Position numbers and translations under genes: made by a program
The notes under the pieces: generated by a model
Database searches by the model: none
What the model saw: the letters and a program-made list of their open reading frames with translations, nothing else
What the model was told of the DNA's origin: nothing
Shown: in pieces, positions 38,065 through 48,134 of the stretch
How positions within the stretch are numbered: position 1 is the stretch's first letter
Layout of the letters: each line of letters starts with the position of its first letter
Source: an uncultured Dechloromonas sp.
Lineage (GTDB): Bacteria > Pseudomonadota > Gammaproteobacteria > Burkholderiales > Rhodocyclaceae
Reading direction: 5' to 3'
Assembly (NCBI RefSeq): GCF_945957265.1
Contig: NZ_CAMFKO010000001.1
Coordinates: 207,043 to 271,042 of the forward strand
Length of the DNA stretch: 64,000 nt

Positions 38065-38988
38065 TTACAGGGCGGCGACGAGTTCCTGGCGGGTGACGAC
38101 CGCCGTACCCAGCTTGCCGACGACGATGCCGGCGGCGATGTTGGCGACGCGGATGGCTTCGCCCCAGGCGGCGCCGGCGGCGAGCATGACGGCCAGCGTG
38201 GCGATGACGGTATCGCCGGCGCCGGAGACGTCGAACACCTCGCGGGCCTTGGCCGGTTGATGGTGGACCTCGTCGGCGAACAGGGTCATGCCCTCCTCGC
38301 TGCGGGTGACAAGCAGGGCTTCCAGGCCCAGTTCGCCGCGCAGCTTGGTGGCCTTGGCGACCAGTTCGTCCTCGTTCCGCCAGTTGCCGACAACCTGCTT
38401 CAGTTCCGAGCGGTTCGGCGTGATCACCGTCGCCCCGGCGTACTTGCCCCACTCGTCGCCCTTGGGGTCGACCAGGACGGGCTTGTCGGCAGCGCGGGCG
38501 ATACGGATCATGTCGGAAATATGAGTCAGGCCGCCCTTGCCGTAGTCGGACAGGATGACGACATCGGCATCGGCGACGCGGCGCTCGAAATCGGCCAGCT
38601 TGGCCTGCAGGATCTCGTGCGACGGCGGCGTCTCGAAGTCGATGCGCAGCAATTGCTGCTGGCGCCCGATGACGCGCAGCTTGACGATGGTGTCGAGGTC
38701 ATCGTCGATGTGCAGGCCGGCGTCGATCTGCCCCTCTTCGAGCAGGCGAGCCAGCGAACGGCCGGCATCGTCGTCGCCGACGACCGACAGCAGCGCCGTC
38801 ACGGCGCCCAGCGAGGCCGCGTTGCGCGCCACGTTGGCGGCGCCGCCGAGGCGCTCTTCCTGGCGCTCGACCTTGACCACCGGCACCGGCGCTTCCGGCG
38901 AAATCCGGCTGACGTCGCCGAACCAGTAACGGTCCAGCATCACGTCGCCGACGACGAGCAGGCGAACCTGCGAAACCTTTTCCAGCAT
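38065..38988 (-). CDS. hldA: D-glycero-beta-D-manno-heptose-7-phosphate kinase
   Basis: A 307-residue PfkB/ribokinase-family kinase that phosphorylates heptose 7-phosphate at C1. It begins with the expected [25 protein letters not shown], has [15 protein letters not shown], and ends with the catalytic [20 protein letters not shown]. The protein covers only the kinase half of E. coli HldE (RfaE); the nucleotidyltransferase (hldC) must be encoded elsewhere, which is the normal two-gene state in betaproteobacteria. It lies 12 bases after ugd. Confidence 0.95.
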   Translation of the reverse strand: MLEKVSQVRLLVVGDVMLDRYWFGDVSRISPEAPVPVVKVERQEERLGGAANVARNAASLGAVTALLSVVGDDDAGRSLARLLEEGQIDAGLHIDDDLDTIVKLRVIGRQQQLLRIDFETPPSHEILQAKLADFERRVADADVVILSDYGKGGLTHISDMIRIARAADKPVLVDPKGDEWGKYAGATVITPNRSELKQVVGNWRNEDELVAKATKLRGELGLEALLVTRSEEGMTLFADEVHHQPAKAREVFDVSGAGDTVIATLAVMLAAGAAWGEAIRVANIAAGIVVGKLGTAVVTRQELVAAL

Positions 38989-39000
38989 GTTGCGATTCTC

Positions 39001-40320
39001 TCAGCGGCCGATGGCGAAATACTCGATGCCCGTGCCGCGCACGAACTTGGGATCGTACAGGTTGCGGCCATCGAAAATGACCGGGTGCTTCAGGGTCGCC
39101 TTGATCGCCTCGAAATCCGGGCTGCGGAATTCCTTCCACTCGGTGGCGATGACCAGGGCATCGGCACCTTCCAGCGCGCCCATCGGGCTGTCGGCGTAGT
39201 TCAGGCGGGCTTCGTCGCCGAAGATGCGTTGCGTTTCGTGCATGGCGACCGGGTCGTAGGCAGAAACCGTGGCGCCGGCCGCGAACAGGTCGGCGATCAG
39301 CTCGCGGCTGGGCGCTTCGCGCATGTCGTCGGTGTTCGGCTTGAAGGCCAGGCCCCACAGGGCGAAGTGCTTGCCCTTGAGGTCGCCGAATTTCTGCTTG
39401 ATCTTCCCGGTCAGCACATGTTTCTGCGCGTCGTTGGCTTCCTCGACGGCGGTCAGCACCTTGAGGGTGATGTCGGCGTCGTCCTGGGCGGTCTTGATCA
39501 GCGCCTTGACGTCCTTGGGGAAGCAGGAGCCGCCGTAGCCGCAGCCGGGGTACAGGAAGTGGTAGCCGATGCGCGGGTCGGAACCGATGCCCTGGCGGAC
39601 CATTTCGATGTCGGCGCCGAGCACTTCGGCCAGGTTGGCCAGTTCGTTCATGAAGCTGATGCGGGTCGCCAGCATGGCGTTGGCGGCGTACTTGGTCAGT
39701 TCGGCGCTCTTGATGTCGGTGACGATCAGGCGCTCGTGGTTGCGCTGGAACGGGGCGTAGAGGGCGCGCATCAGGTGGATGGCCTGCTCGTCCTCGGCAC
39801 CGACGACGATGCGGTCGGGGCGCATGAAATCTTCGACGGCGGCGCCTTCCTTGAGGAATTCGGGGTTCGACACGACGCTGTACGGCGTATTGACGCCGCG
39901 CTTGGCCAATTCGTCGGCAATGGCGGCGTGAACCTTGGCGCCGGTGCCGACCGGCACCGTGCTCTTGTCGACGACGACCTTGTAGTCGGTCATCAGGCGG
40001 CCGATGTTGCGGGCGGCGCCGAGGACGTACTGCAGGTCGGCCGAGCCGTCTTCGTCGGGCGGCGTGCCGACCGCGATGAACTGGACGGTGCCGTGCTGGA
40101 CGGCCTTTTCGACATCGGTAGTGAAGTGCAGGCGGCCGGCGGCCACATTGCGGCGAACCATTTCCTGCAAGCCCGGTTCGTAGATCGGGATGCCGCCTTC
40201 TTCAAGGATACGGATCTTTTCCGGATCGACGTCCAGGCAAAGCACGTCATTACCCACTTCCGCCAGACAGGTACCACTGACCAGACCGACATAACCGGTA
40301 CCGACAACCGTGATTTTCAT
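39001..40320 (-). CDS. ugd: UDP-glucose 6-dehydrogenase
   Basis: The 439-residue enzyme oxidises UDP-glucose to UDP-glucuronate with two NAD. It begins with the Rossmann motif [21 protein letters not shown] and has the catalytic cysteine in [19 protein letters not shown] at about residue 260, plus [18 protein letters not shown] in the C-terminal domain. ATG 40320 is the start; the open frame continues to 40431 inside lapB. UDP-glucuronate could feed the polysaccharide cluster upstream as well as LPS. The lapB-ugd-hldA order is known from Burkholderiales. Confidence 0.96.
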   Translation of the reverse strand: MKITVVGTGYVGLVSGTCLAEVGNDVLCLDVDPEKIRILEEGGIPIYEPGLQEMVRRNVAAGRLHFTTDVEKAVQHGTVQFIAVGTPPDEDGSADLQYVLGAARNIGRLMTDYKVVVDKSTVPVGTGAKVHAAIADELAKRGVNTPYSVVSNPEFLKEGAAVEDFMRPDRIVVGAEDEQAIHLMRALYAPFQRNHERLIVTDIKSAELTKYAANAMLATRISFMNELANLAEVLGADIEMVRQGIGSDPRIGYHFLYPGCGYGGSCFPKDVKALIKTAQDDADITLKVLTAVEEANDAQKHVLTGKIKQKFGDLKGKHFALWGLAFKPNTDDMREAPSRELIADLFAAGATVSAYDPVAMHETQRIFGDEARLNYADSPMGALEGADALVIATEWKEFRSPDFEAIKATLKHPVIFDGRNLYDPKFVRGTGIEYFAIGR

Positions 40321-40328
40321 GAAATTTC

Positions 40329-41501
40329 CTACAGGGATTGATCGAATTCTTCGCTGCGGCGCGGCGAATAGGTTTCCCAGCCGCCGCAGGCCGGACAGCG
40401 CCAGTAGAACTGGCGGGCCTTGAAACCGCAATTATCGCACCGATAGCGCGACAGACGCTTGGTATAGCCCTGGATGATGGTCTTCGCCAGTTCGACATCC
40501 GGCCTGACCTCGGGCGCGACCAAAGGCAGGCGCGCGCTCATCAGCTTCTCGAGACCGAGCAGGGTCGGATTGCGCTGCAACTCGGCGCGCACCAGGCGGC
40601 AAGCCGCCTCGGAGCCGTCGCTCTCGAGCACCAGCTGATAGACCACTTCGAGAAGATCCAGCGACGGATAGCGCTCGAGGTAGCCGCTCAACAAGGCGAT
40701 GCCTTCGGCTACCCGTTCCTGCTTGCGATAGGTATCCAGCAGGCGCTGGGCAACCAGGGCCAGATAGGCCGGGGCCTGCTGCTCGATGCGCTGCCAGGCC
40801 TCGATCGCCTCCTGCGGCTTGCCCTCCTGGAGAAGGAGATCGCCTTGCAACAGGCTGGCCCGCACGCACTTGCGGTTTTCCTGCATGGCGACTTCGAGGT
40901 GCTGGCGCGCCTCGTCGGGACGCGAGCGCATGATTTCGTTGGCGGCCAGCTCGCAGTAGTACTCGGCAATTTCGCGATGCGAGGCGACATCGGGCAGTTC
41001 GCGGGCGATCTCGACGGCTTTCAGCCATTCCTTCTCGACCTGGTAGATTTCCAGCAGGTTGCGCTTGGCCTCTTCTTCGAACGAAGTACCCAGCAGCTTG
41101 TTGAATATTTCCTCGGCGCGGTCGAGCAAGCCGGCTTTCAGGTAATCCTGCCCCAGCTCCGAGAGTGCCTGCAGGCGAACGCGTTCGTCGAGATCGGGCA
41201 GATCGATCAGGTTCTGGTGCATGCGGATGGCACGCTCGGTTTCGCCGCGTCGGCGAAAGAGATTGCCCAGCGCGAAATGCAGTTCGACGGTTTGCGAATC
41301 GACCTTGGCGACCTCGAGAAAGGAGTCGATGGCCTTGTCGGGCTGCTCGTTGAGCAGGAAATTCAAGCCCTGGAAATAGGATCGCGGCAAGGCCCGCGAT
41401 TCGTGGATGACCTGCCGCATATCAACGCGCGCCGCCGCCCAGCCCAGGCCGAAAAAAACCGGGATCAGCAGCAACTGCCAGTAATCGACAACCTCGCTCA
41501 T
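40329..41501 (-). CDS. lapB: Lipopolysaccharide assembly protein B (TPR, rubredoxin-like)
   Basis: The 390-residue inner-membrane protein controls LpxC turnover through FtsH and coordinates LPS synthesis with export. It starts at ATG 41501 with a single helix ([21 protein letters not shown]), followed by TPR repeats (for example [21 protein letters not shown] and [23 protein letters not shown]) and a C-terminal rubredoxin-like zinc site ([21 protein letters not shown]). All four cysteines are present. It overlaps lapA by four bases. Confidence 0.95.
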   Translation of the reverse strand: MSEVVDYWQLLLIPVFFGLGWAAARVDMRQVIHESRALPRSYFQGLNFLLNEQPDKAIDSFLEVAKVDSQTVELHFALGNLFRRRGETERAIRMHQNLIDLPDLDERVRLQALSELGQDYLKAGLLDRAEEIFNKLLGTSFEEEAKRNLLEIYQVEKEWLKAVEIARELPDVASHREIAEYYCELAANEIMRSRPDEARQHLEVAMQENRKCVRASLLQGDLLLQEGKPQEAIEAWQRIEQQAPAYLALVAQRLLDTYRKQERVAEGIALLSGYLERYPSLDLLEVVYQLVLESDGSEAACRLVRAELQRNPTLLGLEKLMSARLPLVAPEVRPDVELAKTIIQGYTKRLSRYRCDNCGFKARQFYWRCPACGGWETYSPRRSEEFDQSL

Positions 41502-41779
41502 ACGACGGGAGGCGTTTCGATGGCCGGCACCTGCGGTTGGCGTGCAGCCGCCTTTTTCAGTCGGGAAATTTCGCGCCGCTGGCGAAAGAGCACGCCGAGC
41601 AAGGAAAGCGCGCCAATGATCACGCCGCCGACGAAGAAAGCGAGCAAGGCAAGCACCAGCGGCGCCTGCCAGATCTGCCCCGGCAAAAGCCTCAGGCTGA
41701 CCGGATCGGTGTTCTGCGCAGCAAACACCACCAGGAAAATGAAGATGATGAGCCGAACGGCCCAAGTCAATGCTGTCAT
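41498..41779 (-). CDS. lapA: Lipopolysaccharide assembly protein A domain protein
   Basis: A 93-residue inner-membrane protein with two helices (RLIIFIFLVVFAAQNTDPV and APLVLALLAFFVGGVIIGAL) and a cytosolic basic tail (FRQRREISRLKKAA). The Asn-Thr/x-x-Pro-Val turn after the first helix is the LapA/DUF1049 signature. ATG 41779 is preferred over a TTG three codons earlier. It is coupled to lapB by a four-base overlap. A terminator lies between ihfB and this gene, so lapA may have its own promoter or depend on read-through. Confidence 0.93.
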   Translation of the reverse strand: MTALTWAVRLIIFIFLVVFAAQNTDPVSLRLLPGQIWQAPLVLALLAFFVGGVIIGALSLLGVLFRQRREISRLKKAAARQPQVPAIETPPVV

Positions 41780-41789
41780 GACATTCAAT

Positions 41790-41820
41790 AAAAAGGGGCA
41801 GTGAAATCATTCACCGCCCC
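41790..41820 (-). terminator. Rho-independent terminator of ihfB
   Basis: On the minus strand GGGGC-G-GTGAA-TGAT-TTCAC-T-GCCCC is followed by TTTTTATTG. It stands about 30 bases after the ihfB stop and just before lapA, so it probably attenuates transcription from rpsA-ihfB into the LPS genes. Confidence 0.85.
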
Positions 41821-41849
41821 AAATCTACCACATTGAGCCAAGCCCGGCG

Positions 41850-42134
41850 TCAGATCATCTGATCGACCCGTTCGCGCAACTCTTTTCCAGCCTTGAAATG
41901 GGGAACCCATTTGGCCGGCACACTGACCTTCTCCCCAGACTTGGGGTTGCGTCCAACACGCGGAGGCCGGTAGTTGAGCGCAAAGCTGCCGAATCCGCGG
42001 ATCTCGATGCGATCCCCGCGCACCAGCGCTTCGGACATCGCATCGAGAATCATCTTGACCGCAAAATCAGCATCCTTCGCCACCAACTGCGGAAACCGCT
42101 CCGCCAGTCGGGCGATGAGCTCGGATTTGGTCAT
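41850..42134 (-). CDS. ihfB: Integration host factor subunit beta
   Basis: The 94-residue nucleoid protein pairs with IHF-alpha to bend DNA. The sequence is canonical: [17 protein letters not shown], the [20 protein letters not shown] arm base and [20 protein letters not shown] with the intercalating proline. It follows rpsA by 12 bases, the standard rpsA-ihfB pair. Confidence 0.97.
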   Translation of the reverse strand: MTKSELIARLAERFPQLVAKDADFAVKMILDAMSEALVRGDRIEIRGFGSFALNYRPPRVGRNPKSGEKVSVPAKWVPHFKAGKELRERVDQMI

Positions 42135-42146
42135 GCTAGTGCCTTA

Positions 42147-43826
42147 TCAGCCTTGCTGGTTGAGTTTGGCCTTCAGCAGGGCGCCCAGGTTGGTCGTGCC
42201 GGAAGCAGCGGAGGCGGATTCAGAAGCCAGCTTCTGCATCGCTTCGTGCTGTTCGGCATTGTCCTTGGCCTTGATGGACAGGTTGATACCACGGGTCTTG
42301 CGATCCACGTTGATGATCATGGCTTCGACTTCGTCACCCACCTTCAGGTGTTGCGACAGGTCGTCGATACGATCACGCGAGAACTCGGAAGCACGCAGGT
42401 AACCTTCGTTCTCGCCATCCAGGGTCATCACGGCGCCGCGGGCATCCACCGTCTTGACGGTAGCGCGCACGATGCTGTTCTTCTCGTGGGTAGCGATGAA
42501 GTTGGTGTACGGATCGCCTTCGAGCTGCTTGATGCCCAGGGAGATACGCTCCTTCTCGACGTCGATGCCGAGCACGACGGCCTCGACTTCGTCACCCTTC
42601 TTGAAGTTGCGGATGGCTTCCTCGCCGGTCGCGGACCAGGACAGGTCGGACAGGTGAACCAGGCCGTCGATGCCGCCAGGCAGGCCGATGAAGATGCCGA
42701 AGTCGGTGATCGACTTGATGGCACCGCGGACCTTGTCGCCCTTCTTGTGGTTCATGGCGAAATCGTCCCACGGGTTCGGCAGGCACTGCTTCATGCCCAG
42801 GGAGATACGACGACGTTCTTCGTCGATTTCCAGGATCATGACTTCGACTTCGTCGCCCAGGGAAACGACCTTGGACGGGTGGACGTTCTTGTTGGTCCAG
42901 TCCATTTCGGAAACGTGCACCAGGCCTTCGATGCCTTGCTCGATCTCGACGAAGGAGCCGTAGTCGGTCAGGTTGGTGACCTTGCCGAACAGGCGGGTGC
43001 CGGCCGGGTAACGGCGAGCGATGCCGACCCACGGATCGTCGCCCAGCTGCTTCATGCCCAGGGAGACGCGGTTCTTCTCGGCGTCGAACTTGAGAATCTT
43101 GGCGGTAACTTCGTCACCGACGTTGAGCACTTCGCTCGGGTGACGGACACGGCGCCAGGCCAGGTCGGTGATGTGCAGCAGGCCATCGATGCCGCCCAGG
43201 TCGACGAATGCGCCGTAGTCGGTGATGTTCTTGACGATACCCTTGACGGTGGTGCCTTCCTTGAGGTTCTCGAGGAGCTTTTCGCGATCCTTGTCAGCGG
43301 TGGCTTCGAGCACGGCACGGCGGGACATCACGACGTTGTTGCGCTTGCGATCCAGCTTGATGACCTTGAACTCAAGGGTCTTGCCTTCGTACGGGGTGGT
43401 GTCCTTGACCGGACGCATGTCGACCAGGGAACCCGGCAGGAACGCGCGGACGCCGTTGGACATGACGGTCAGGCCGCCCTTGACCTTGCCGGTGATGGTG
43501 CCGGTGACCAGGGTGTTGTTGTTCAGGGCCTCTTCCAGGAAGTTCCAGGCGGCGATGCGCTTGGCGCGATCGCGCGACAGGCGCGTGGCGCCGTAGCCGT
43601 CTTCCAGCATTTCGATGGCAACTTGAACGAAGTCGCCTTCCTTGACTTCGATCTCGCCCTGATCATTCAGGAATTCTTCGAGCGGAACATAGGATTCCGA
43701 TTTCAGGCCGGCATTGACCACGACGAAATTGTGATCGATGGCCACCACTTCGGCAGTGATGACTTCGCCTTGACGCATTTCCTGGCGAGCCAGGGATTCT
43801 TCAAAAAGTTGAGCAAAAGATTCCAT
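42147..43826 (-). CDS. rpsA: 30S ribosomal protein S1
   Basis: The 559-residue protein recruits mRNA to the 30S subunit. ATG 43826 gives the standard start [22 protein letters not shown]; the open frame beyond it includes non-coding leader. Six S1 repeats can be followed, the last four especially regular, each with a Gly-Phe/Tyr-Gly turn and a GLVH or GLLH strand ([59 protein letters not shown]). Codon use is noticeably more biased than in neighbours, as expected for high expression. The 90-base leader holds the upstream terminator. Confidence 0.97.
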   Translation of the reverse strand: MESFAQLFEESLARQEMRQGEVITAEVVAIDHNFVVVNAGLKSESYVPLEEFLNDQGEIEVKEGDFVQVAIEMLEDGYGATRLSRDRAKRIAAWNFLEEALNNNTLVTGTITGKVKGGLTVMSNGVRAFLPGSLVDMRPVKDTTPYEGKTLEFKVIKLDRKRNNVVMSRRAVLEATADKDREKLLENLKEGTTVKGIVKNITDYGAFVDLGGIDGLLHITDLAWRRVRHPSEVLNVGDEVTAKILKFDAEKNRVSLGMKQLGDDPWVGIARRYPAGTRLFGKVTNLTDYGSFVEIEQGIEGLVHVSEMDWTNKNVHPSKVVSLGDEVEVMILEIDEERRRISLGMKQCLPNPWDDFAMNHKKGDKVRGAIKSITDFGIFIGLPGGIDGLVHLSDLSWSATGEEAIRNFKKGDEVEAVVLGIDVEKERISLGIKQLEGDPYTNFIATHEKNSIVRATVKTVDARGAVMTLDGENEGYLRASEFSRDRIDDLSQHLKVGDEVEAMIINVDRKTRGINLSIKAKDNAEQHEAMQKLASESASAASGTTNLGALLKAKLNQQG

Positions 43827-43878
43827 TACGGACAGACCTTCTTGCCACGAATCGTGAGACCCGCAGCGGGTTGAGGTT

Positions 43879-43912
43879 AAAAAACATGTTGCCGGCCATT
43901 GCAACCGGCAAC
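43879..43912 (-). terminator. Rho-independent terminator between aroA-cmk and rpsA
   Basis: On the minus strand GTTGCCGG, a nine-base loop and CCGGCAAC (43888-43895 with 43905-43912) are followed by ATGTTTTTT, four bases after the cmk stop. It separates the lower-expressed aroA-cmk from rpsA, which then needs its own promoter in the remaining 50-base leader. Confidence 0.85.
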
Positions 43913-43916
43913 ACCA

Positions 43917-45848
43917 TTACAACGATGCTTCCCTGGCCCACGCCAGCACCTGGTTCACCGCCTGTTCGATGGTGAGATGCGTGGTGTCGAGCAGCTTGGC
44001 ATCAGCCTCCTGCCTGAGCGGCGCCACGCTGCGCTGCGAATCGCGCGCATCGCGTTGCTGCAGATCAGCCAGAAGGTCCGCGAGATTAGCAGAGAATCCT
44101 TTTTCGATCAACTGCTTATACCGCCGTTCGGCGCGCGCCTCGGCACTGGCCGTGAGGAAGACCTTGAGCGGCGCTTGCGGGAAGATCACCGAGCCCATGT
44201 CGCGCCCGTCGCCGACCAGGCCGGGCAGCGTATTGAACGCCCGCTGGCGGAACAGCAGCGCCTCGCGCACGGCTGGCAGGGCGGCCACTTTCGAGGCTCC
44301 GGCCGACATTTCCTCGGTGCGGATGGCGTCGCCGACCAGGGCGCCGTTGAGAAGAATGTCGCTACCGGAAAACGCGACATCGAGAACCGCCGCCAAGCCG
44401 GCAACACCGGCTTCGTCGGCCCAGTCGATACCGGCCTGCTTCGCCGCCAGGGCCGTCAGGCGATAGAGCGCGCCCGAATCCAGGTAGGCGTAGCCCAGCG
44501 CGTCGGCAACCCGCGCCGCCACCGTTCCCTTGCCGGAAGCCGACGGGCCGTCGATGGCAATGACCGGTGCCGCCCGCGTCACCGCCGCGAAACGCTCGAA
44601 ATAGTCCGGGAAGGTCTTGGCGACGCATTTCGGATCGTTGATACGCAGCGGCGTGCCGAAGGCGGCCAGGGAGAAGCACATCGCCATGCGGTGGTCGTCG
44701 TAGGTGTCGATGGCCGCCGGATGCAGGGCGGCCGGCGTGACGCGGATGTAGTCCGCCCCCTCTTCGACTTCGGCGCCCAGCTTGCGCAACTCGGTCGCCA
44801 TCGCCGCGATGCGGTCGGTTTCCTTGACCCGCCAACTGGCGATATTGCGCAGGGTCGTCGTGCCCTTGGCGAACAGGGCCGCCGTCGCCAGGGTCATCGC
44901 GGCATCGGGGATGTGATTGCAATCGAGATCGACCGCAACCAGGCCACCTGCCGGCGCCCTTGCTTCCATCCAGTTCGGCCCCATGGCGATCTGCGCGCCC
45001 ATCTCGGCCAAGGCCTCGGCGAACTTCACATCGCCCTGGATCGAATCCCGGCCGACGCCTTCGACCCGCACCGGACCGCCGCCGATGGCGCCCAGCGCCA
45101 GGAAATAGGAGGCCGACGAGGCATCGCCCTCGACGTAGATCGTTCCGGGCGAAACGTAACGGCTGCCCGCCCTGATCGTGAAACGCTGCCAGCCGTCACG
45201 CTCGACGGTGACGCCGAAGCGCGCCATGGTGGCCAGCGTGATCTCGATATAGGGCTTGGAAATCAGCTCGCCGACCACCTCGACGACCACCGTTTCCCCG
45301 GTCAACGGCAGGGCCATCAGCAAGCCGGTCAGGAACTGGCTGGAGACGTCGCCGCGCACCTTGACCACGCCGCCCGGCTGGATGTTGGCCGGTTTCAGGT
45401 GCAGCGGCGGATAGCCCTCGTTCGCCAGATAGGTGATGTCGGCGCCCAACTGGCGCAGGCCATCGATCAGGTCGCCGATCGGCCGCTCGTGCATGCGTGC
45501 GACGCCCTTGAGAACGTAGTCGCCACCGGCCAGCGCCAAGGCGGCGGTGAGCGGACGAAACGCCGTGCCGGCGTTACCGAGGAAAAGTTCTGCCTGCTTG
45601 ACCGGAAAACGCCCGCCGCTCCCGGTGATGCGCCAGTTTTCGCCGCCCAGATGGACAACGCCGAGGCCCAGCGCCTTGAGCGCATCGAGCATACGCTCGG
45701 TATCGTCGGAGGCGAGGAGGTCGCGAACCTCGGTCTCGCCTTCAGACAAGGCGGCCAGCAGCAGGACGCGGTTGGAGATGCTCTTCGAACCGGGCAGCCG
45801 AACGCTGCCACTGGCGGAACACAATTGGGGAAGATCGAGAAAATCCAT
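43917..45848 (-). CDS. aroA-cmk: Fused EPSP synthase and cytidylate kinase (AroA-Cmk)
   Basis: One uninterrupted frame of 643 residues joins two enzymes that are usually separate neighbours. Residues 1 to about 427 are 5-enolpyruvylshikimate-3-phosphate synthase, the sixth shikimate step ([69 protein letters not shown]). From about 430 the chain is CMP/dCMP kinase, with P-loop [20 protein letters not shown] at about 434, the [15 protein letters not shown] substrate site and [20 protein letters not shown]. There is practically no linker (VTRAAPV). All catalytic residues seem present in both halves. It is followed by a terminator and rpsA. Fused AroA-Cmk entries exist for some betaproteobacteria. 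In many relatives tyrA lies just upstream; here a polysaccharide cluster does. Confidence 0.93.
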   Translation of the reverse strand: MDFLDLPQLCSASGSVRLPGSKSISNRVLLLAALSEGETEVRDLLASDDTERMLDALKALGLGVVHLGGENWRITGSGGRFPVKQAELFLGNAGTAFRPLTAALALAGGDYVLKGVARMHERPIGDLIDGLRQLGADITYLANEGYPPLHLKPANIQPGGVVKVRGDVSSQFLTGLLMALPLTGETVVVEVVGELISKPYIEITLATMARFGVTVERDGWQRFTIRAGSRYVSPGTIYVEGDASSASYFLALGAIGGGPVRVEGVGRDSIQGDVKFAEALAEMGAQIAMGPNWMEARAPAGGLVAVDLDCNHIPDAAMTLATAALFAKGTTTLRNIASWRVKETDRIAAMATELRKLGAEVEEGADYIRVTPAALHPAAIDTYDDHRMAMCFSLAAFGTPLRINDPKCVAKTFPDYFERFAAVTRAAPVIAIDGPSASGKGTVAARVADALGYAYLDSGALYRLTALAAKQAGIDWADEAGVAGLAAVLDVAFSGSDILLNGALVGDAIRTEEMSAGASKVAALPAVREALLFRQRAFNTLPGLVGDGRDMGSVIFPQAPLKVFLTASAEARAERRYKQLIEKGFSANLADLLADLQQRDARDSQRSVAPLRQEADAKLLDTTHLTIEQAVNQVLAWAREASL

Positions 45849-45920
45849 GACAACCTATTTAGTGGAAATTTTAAGGGCAACCCCTTGGAGTAAAACAACT
45901 AACACACTGAAAGAGACCGG

Positions 45921-48065
45921 CTACAAAGGCGACAACTTAAGGCGCTTAGCTACATGAGGAACGGCTAGACAGGCTCCGATTAATAGCCAAAGCATTCTTT
46001 GATACAGGATTTCGTGCATCTGACTGAACATCAAAAACGACAAAACAAGCAAAGCCAAAGACCTCCCTGCTGCCAAACGACACCAAACCTTCTCTACCCA
46101 AAGGAATCTTCCAAACAGCCAAATACCATAAAGTGCAGCAGCGAAACCCACCAAACCAAACTCTGCCAGTACCCAAAGGAAACTGTTATGGATCTGCAAT
46201 GGATAGCCAAATATTTTTTCTTTTTCAACGAGAAATACACCCAACCCCGCCCCCCAAACAGGCGACGACCACCACATTTGCAGAGCCTCGTAGTTTGCAC
46301 GCCAACGCACACCATCCGACCCCTTATCGGAGAACTGGCTACTAACGTGGTGCCCACCTCCACCACTAAATCCATCAGTTAGAACGGGCACTAACTCAAC
46401 AAGACCATACATCCCACCTGCCAAGAGTGCCGCTGCCAAAAATTGATATCTCTCCCGCTTTTGAAAAACAACCCCAAGAGTAATCAAGACAAAAACAACC
46501 CCAATAGCAGTTCGAGACCCTGTCAACAACACGCCAAAACACAACGCCGACAACCCAAGGATCAAGTACCACGATTTTCGACACCACGCGGCGTGAGCCA
46601 ACAGCAAAGAGATTGCACAAATGAGCTGAAATGCAAATGCATTTCTATTTGCTGCAAACCCTTCAAAGTTAGATTGAATAGGGATCCCTTGTACATATTT
46701 TCCAACTCGAATAGAAAGCTGGAAAATAACAATCACCAAAGCCACCATTACGACAGTTTGAGTAATGCGATACAGCCCATGCGAACCAAATTGGCGAACA
46801 ATTAAATATCCTGCAGAAAGATAGCCTAACAACACTACAACCCCGAAAACCTTCCCTCCTAATGCCCATTGAGTAATACCAACTCTCATCCAGCCGTTAA
46901 TAAAGCCAACAACTAGAATCAACAAAACAACCAAAATAAAACGGTTCATTGCTGGAATTCGCCAAGCGGGGGCCTCTCTCAAAAAAAGGCAATGCAATGC
47001 AAGAGCCCCCAAGGAAAACAAAGCAAATGGATCGGCCATGTTCACGTTGAGCTCTCCGCTTGGGAGCACCAAATGCACCTGAAAGAAAACCCCAACCACT
47101 ACCGCAAACCCTAGCAGCCAAAAAGCGAAGTCTTCCTGAACTAGAGCAGTTCCCGCAGGAACAGCAACCACCTTACGATACATCGCGCTTGGATACCTCA
47201 CCGCAAACAGAGGTGCCACAATAAGCACAACGAGAGTCGAACACAGCCCCACTACTACTGATGCAGCCACAGCATCCGAAGCCGGCACACCAAGTTTCCC
47301 CAGAACAAAAACGGCAGCCAACTCCCTAACACCCCAACCGCCAGCGCTAACCGGCATGCTGGCAGCAAAACTAACAATAGCGGCTGTACAAAAAAGATTA
47401 AACCATGATATCTGTGGAGCAACCACATGAAAACACACCGCAAATGCCGAAAGCATCAACAATTGGCCAATTAACCCAAGCCCCATTACCTCGATCAATC
47501 TTTCCAGATTCTTTCTATTAAATAGTTTTCCTACCAATTGTTTTTCGAACTTACGACCGAAAAACTGATAGTTCAAAAAACCAGCCAACCCTGCTGCCAA
47601 AATTACTTCAACAAGATTAAATCCCTCTAGTAGCTGTAGCGATACTGCAGCTCCAAAGAGAGCAACAGCACCAATTATGGCCAAAAAAGCGCTACTAATT
47701 GCAACGACTAAACGCTCATACGCTGAAAGACTAGAGTTCAGAACAGATGGCACTCCATACTGCTGAAGCACTAATTGCCTTCCTGCAACTTGCCCCAATA
47801 ATGGAATGAAGAAAAGCCCGGCCAAATTTCCGGCCATGCTCGCTGACAAAGATGAGCGCAACGAGAGGCCCAGACCAAAATGGTGCAGTACTCTCCAGAA
47901 TCTGACTCCTGCCGCAAGTAAATTACAGACAAGCAAGAATGAAAGAGGAAGAAGAATCGCTACATCAAATTGCTTAAGCCTCTCATACAAATCAAGAGGA
48001 TTGGCTATCCACACACCTAGTGCCAAAAGAAATATGGCAATACCAATGTTTATTTTTTTGTACAT
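45921..48065 (-). CDS. Fusion of flippase-like (UPF0104/LPG-synthase TM) domain and Wzy/WaaL-like O-antigen polymerase/ligase
   Basis: A 714-residue polytopic membrane protein in one frame. The first 300 residues match the lysylphosphatidylglycerol-synthase TM / flippase-like superfamily: LRSSLSASMAGNLAGLFFIP, the RQLVLQQYGVP stretch and MPVSAGGWGVRELAAVFVLG. From about residue 330 the chain changes to an O-antigen ligase/polymerase (Wzy_C) pattern: ANRNAFAFQLICAISLLLAH, LLTGSRTAIGVVFVLITLG, a large periplasmic loop after ELVPVLTDGFSGGG, then HNSFLWVLAEFGLVGFAAAL. It may polymerise or ligate the repeat unit made by the cluster. DNA is plainly A/T-richer than in aroA or the next genes, which suggests foreign origin. 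A weak hairpin (AAGGGGTTGCCCTT on the minus strand) follows the stop. Confidence 0.82.
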   Translation of the reverse strand: MYKKINIGIAIFLLALGVWIANPLDLYERLKQFDVAILLPLSFLLVCNLLAAGVRFWRVLHHFGLGLSLRSSLSASMAGNLAGLFFIPLLGQVAGRQLVLQQYGVPSVLNSSLSAYERLVVAISSAFLAIIGAVALFGAAVSLQLLEGFNLVEVILAAGLAGFLNYQFFGRKFEKQLVGKLFNRKNLERLIEVMGLGLIGQLLMLSAFAVCFHVVAPQISWFNLFCTAAIVSFAASMPVSAGGWGVRELAAVFVLGKLGVPASDAVAASVVVGLCSTLVVLIVAPLFAVRYPSAMYRKVVAVPAGTALVQEDFAFWLLGFAVVVGVFFQVHLVLPSGELNVNMADPFALFSLGALALHCLFLREAPAWRIPAMNRFILVVLLILVVGFINGWMRVGITQWALGGKVFGVVVLLGYLSAGYLIVRQFGSHGLYRITQTVVMVALVIVIFQLSIRVGKYVQGIPIQSNFEGFAANRNAFAFQLICAISLLLAHAAWCRKSWYLILGLSALCFGVLLTGSRTAIGVVFVLITLGVVFQKRERYQFLAAALLAGGMYGLVELVPVLTDGFSGGGGHHVSSQFSDKGSDGVRWRANYEALQMWWSSPVWGAGLGVFLVEKEKIFGYPLQIHNSFLWVLAEFGLVGFAAALYGIWLFGRFLWVEKVWCRLAAGRSLALLVLSFLMFSQMHEILYQRMLWLLIGACLAVPHVAKRLKLSPL

Positions 48066-48134
48066 CTACTCAGCAACACCAAAAATAAGACATCATCATA
48101 TCAACCCACGATACATATGCCAGACGTTTCAAGG

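Noticed and set aside
46443..46805. Plus-strand small ORF inside the A/T-rich flippase-Wzy gene
   Set aside because: Asn/Lys/Gln-rich antisense shadow produced by the lower G+C; the minus-strand frame has clear membrane-protein character.
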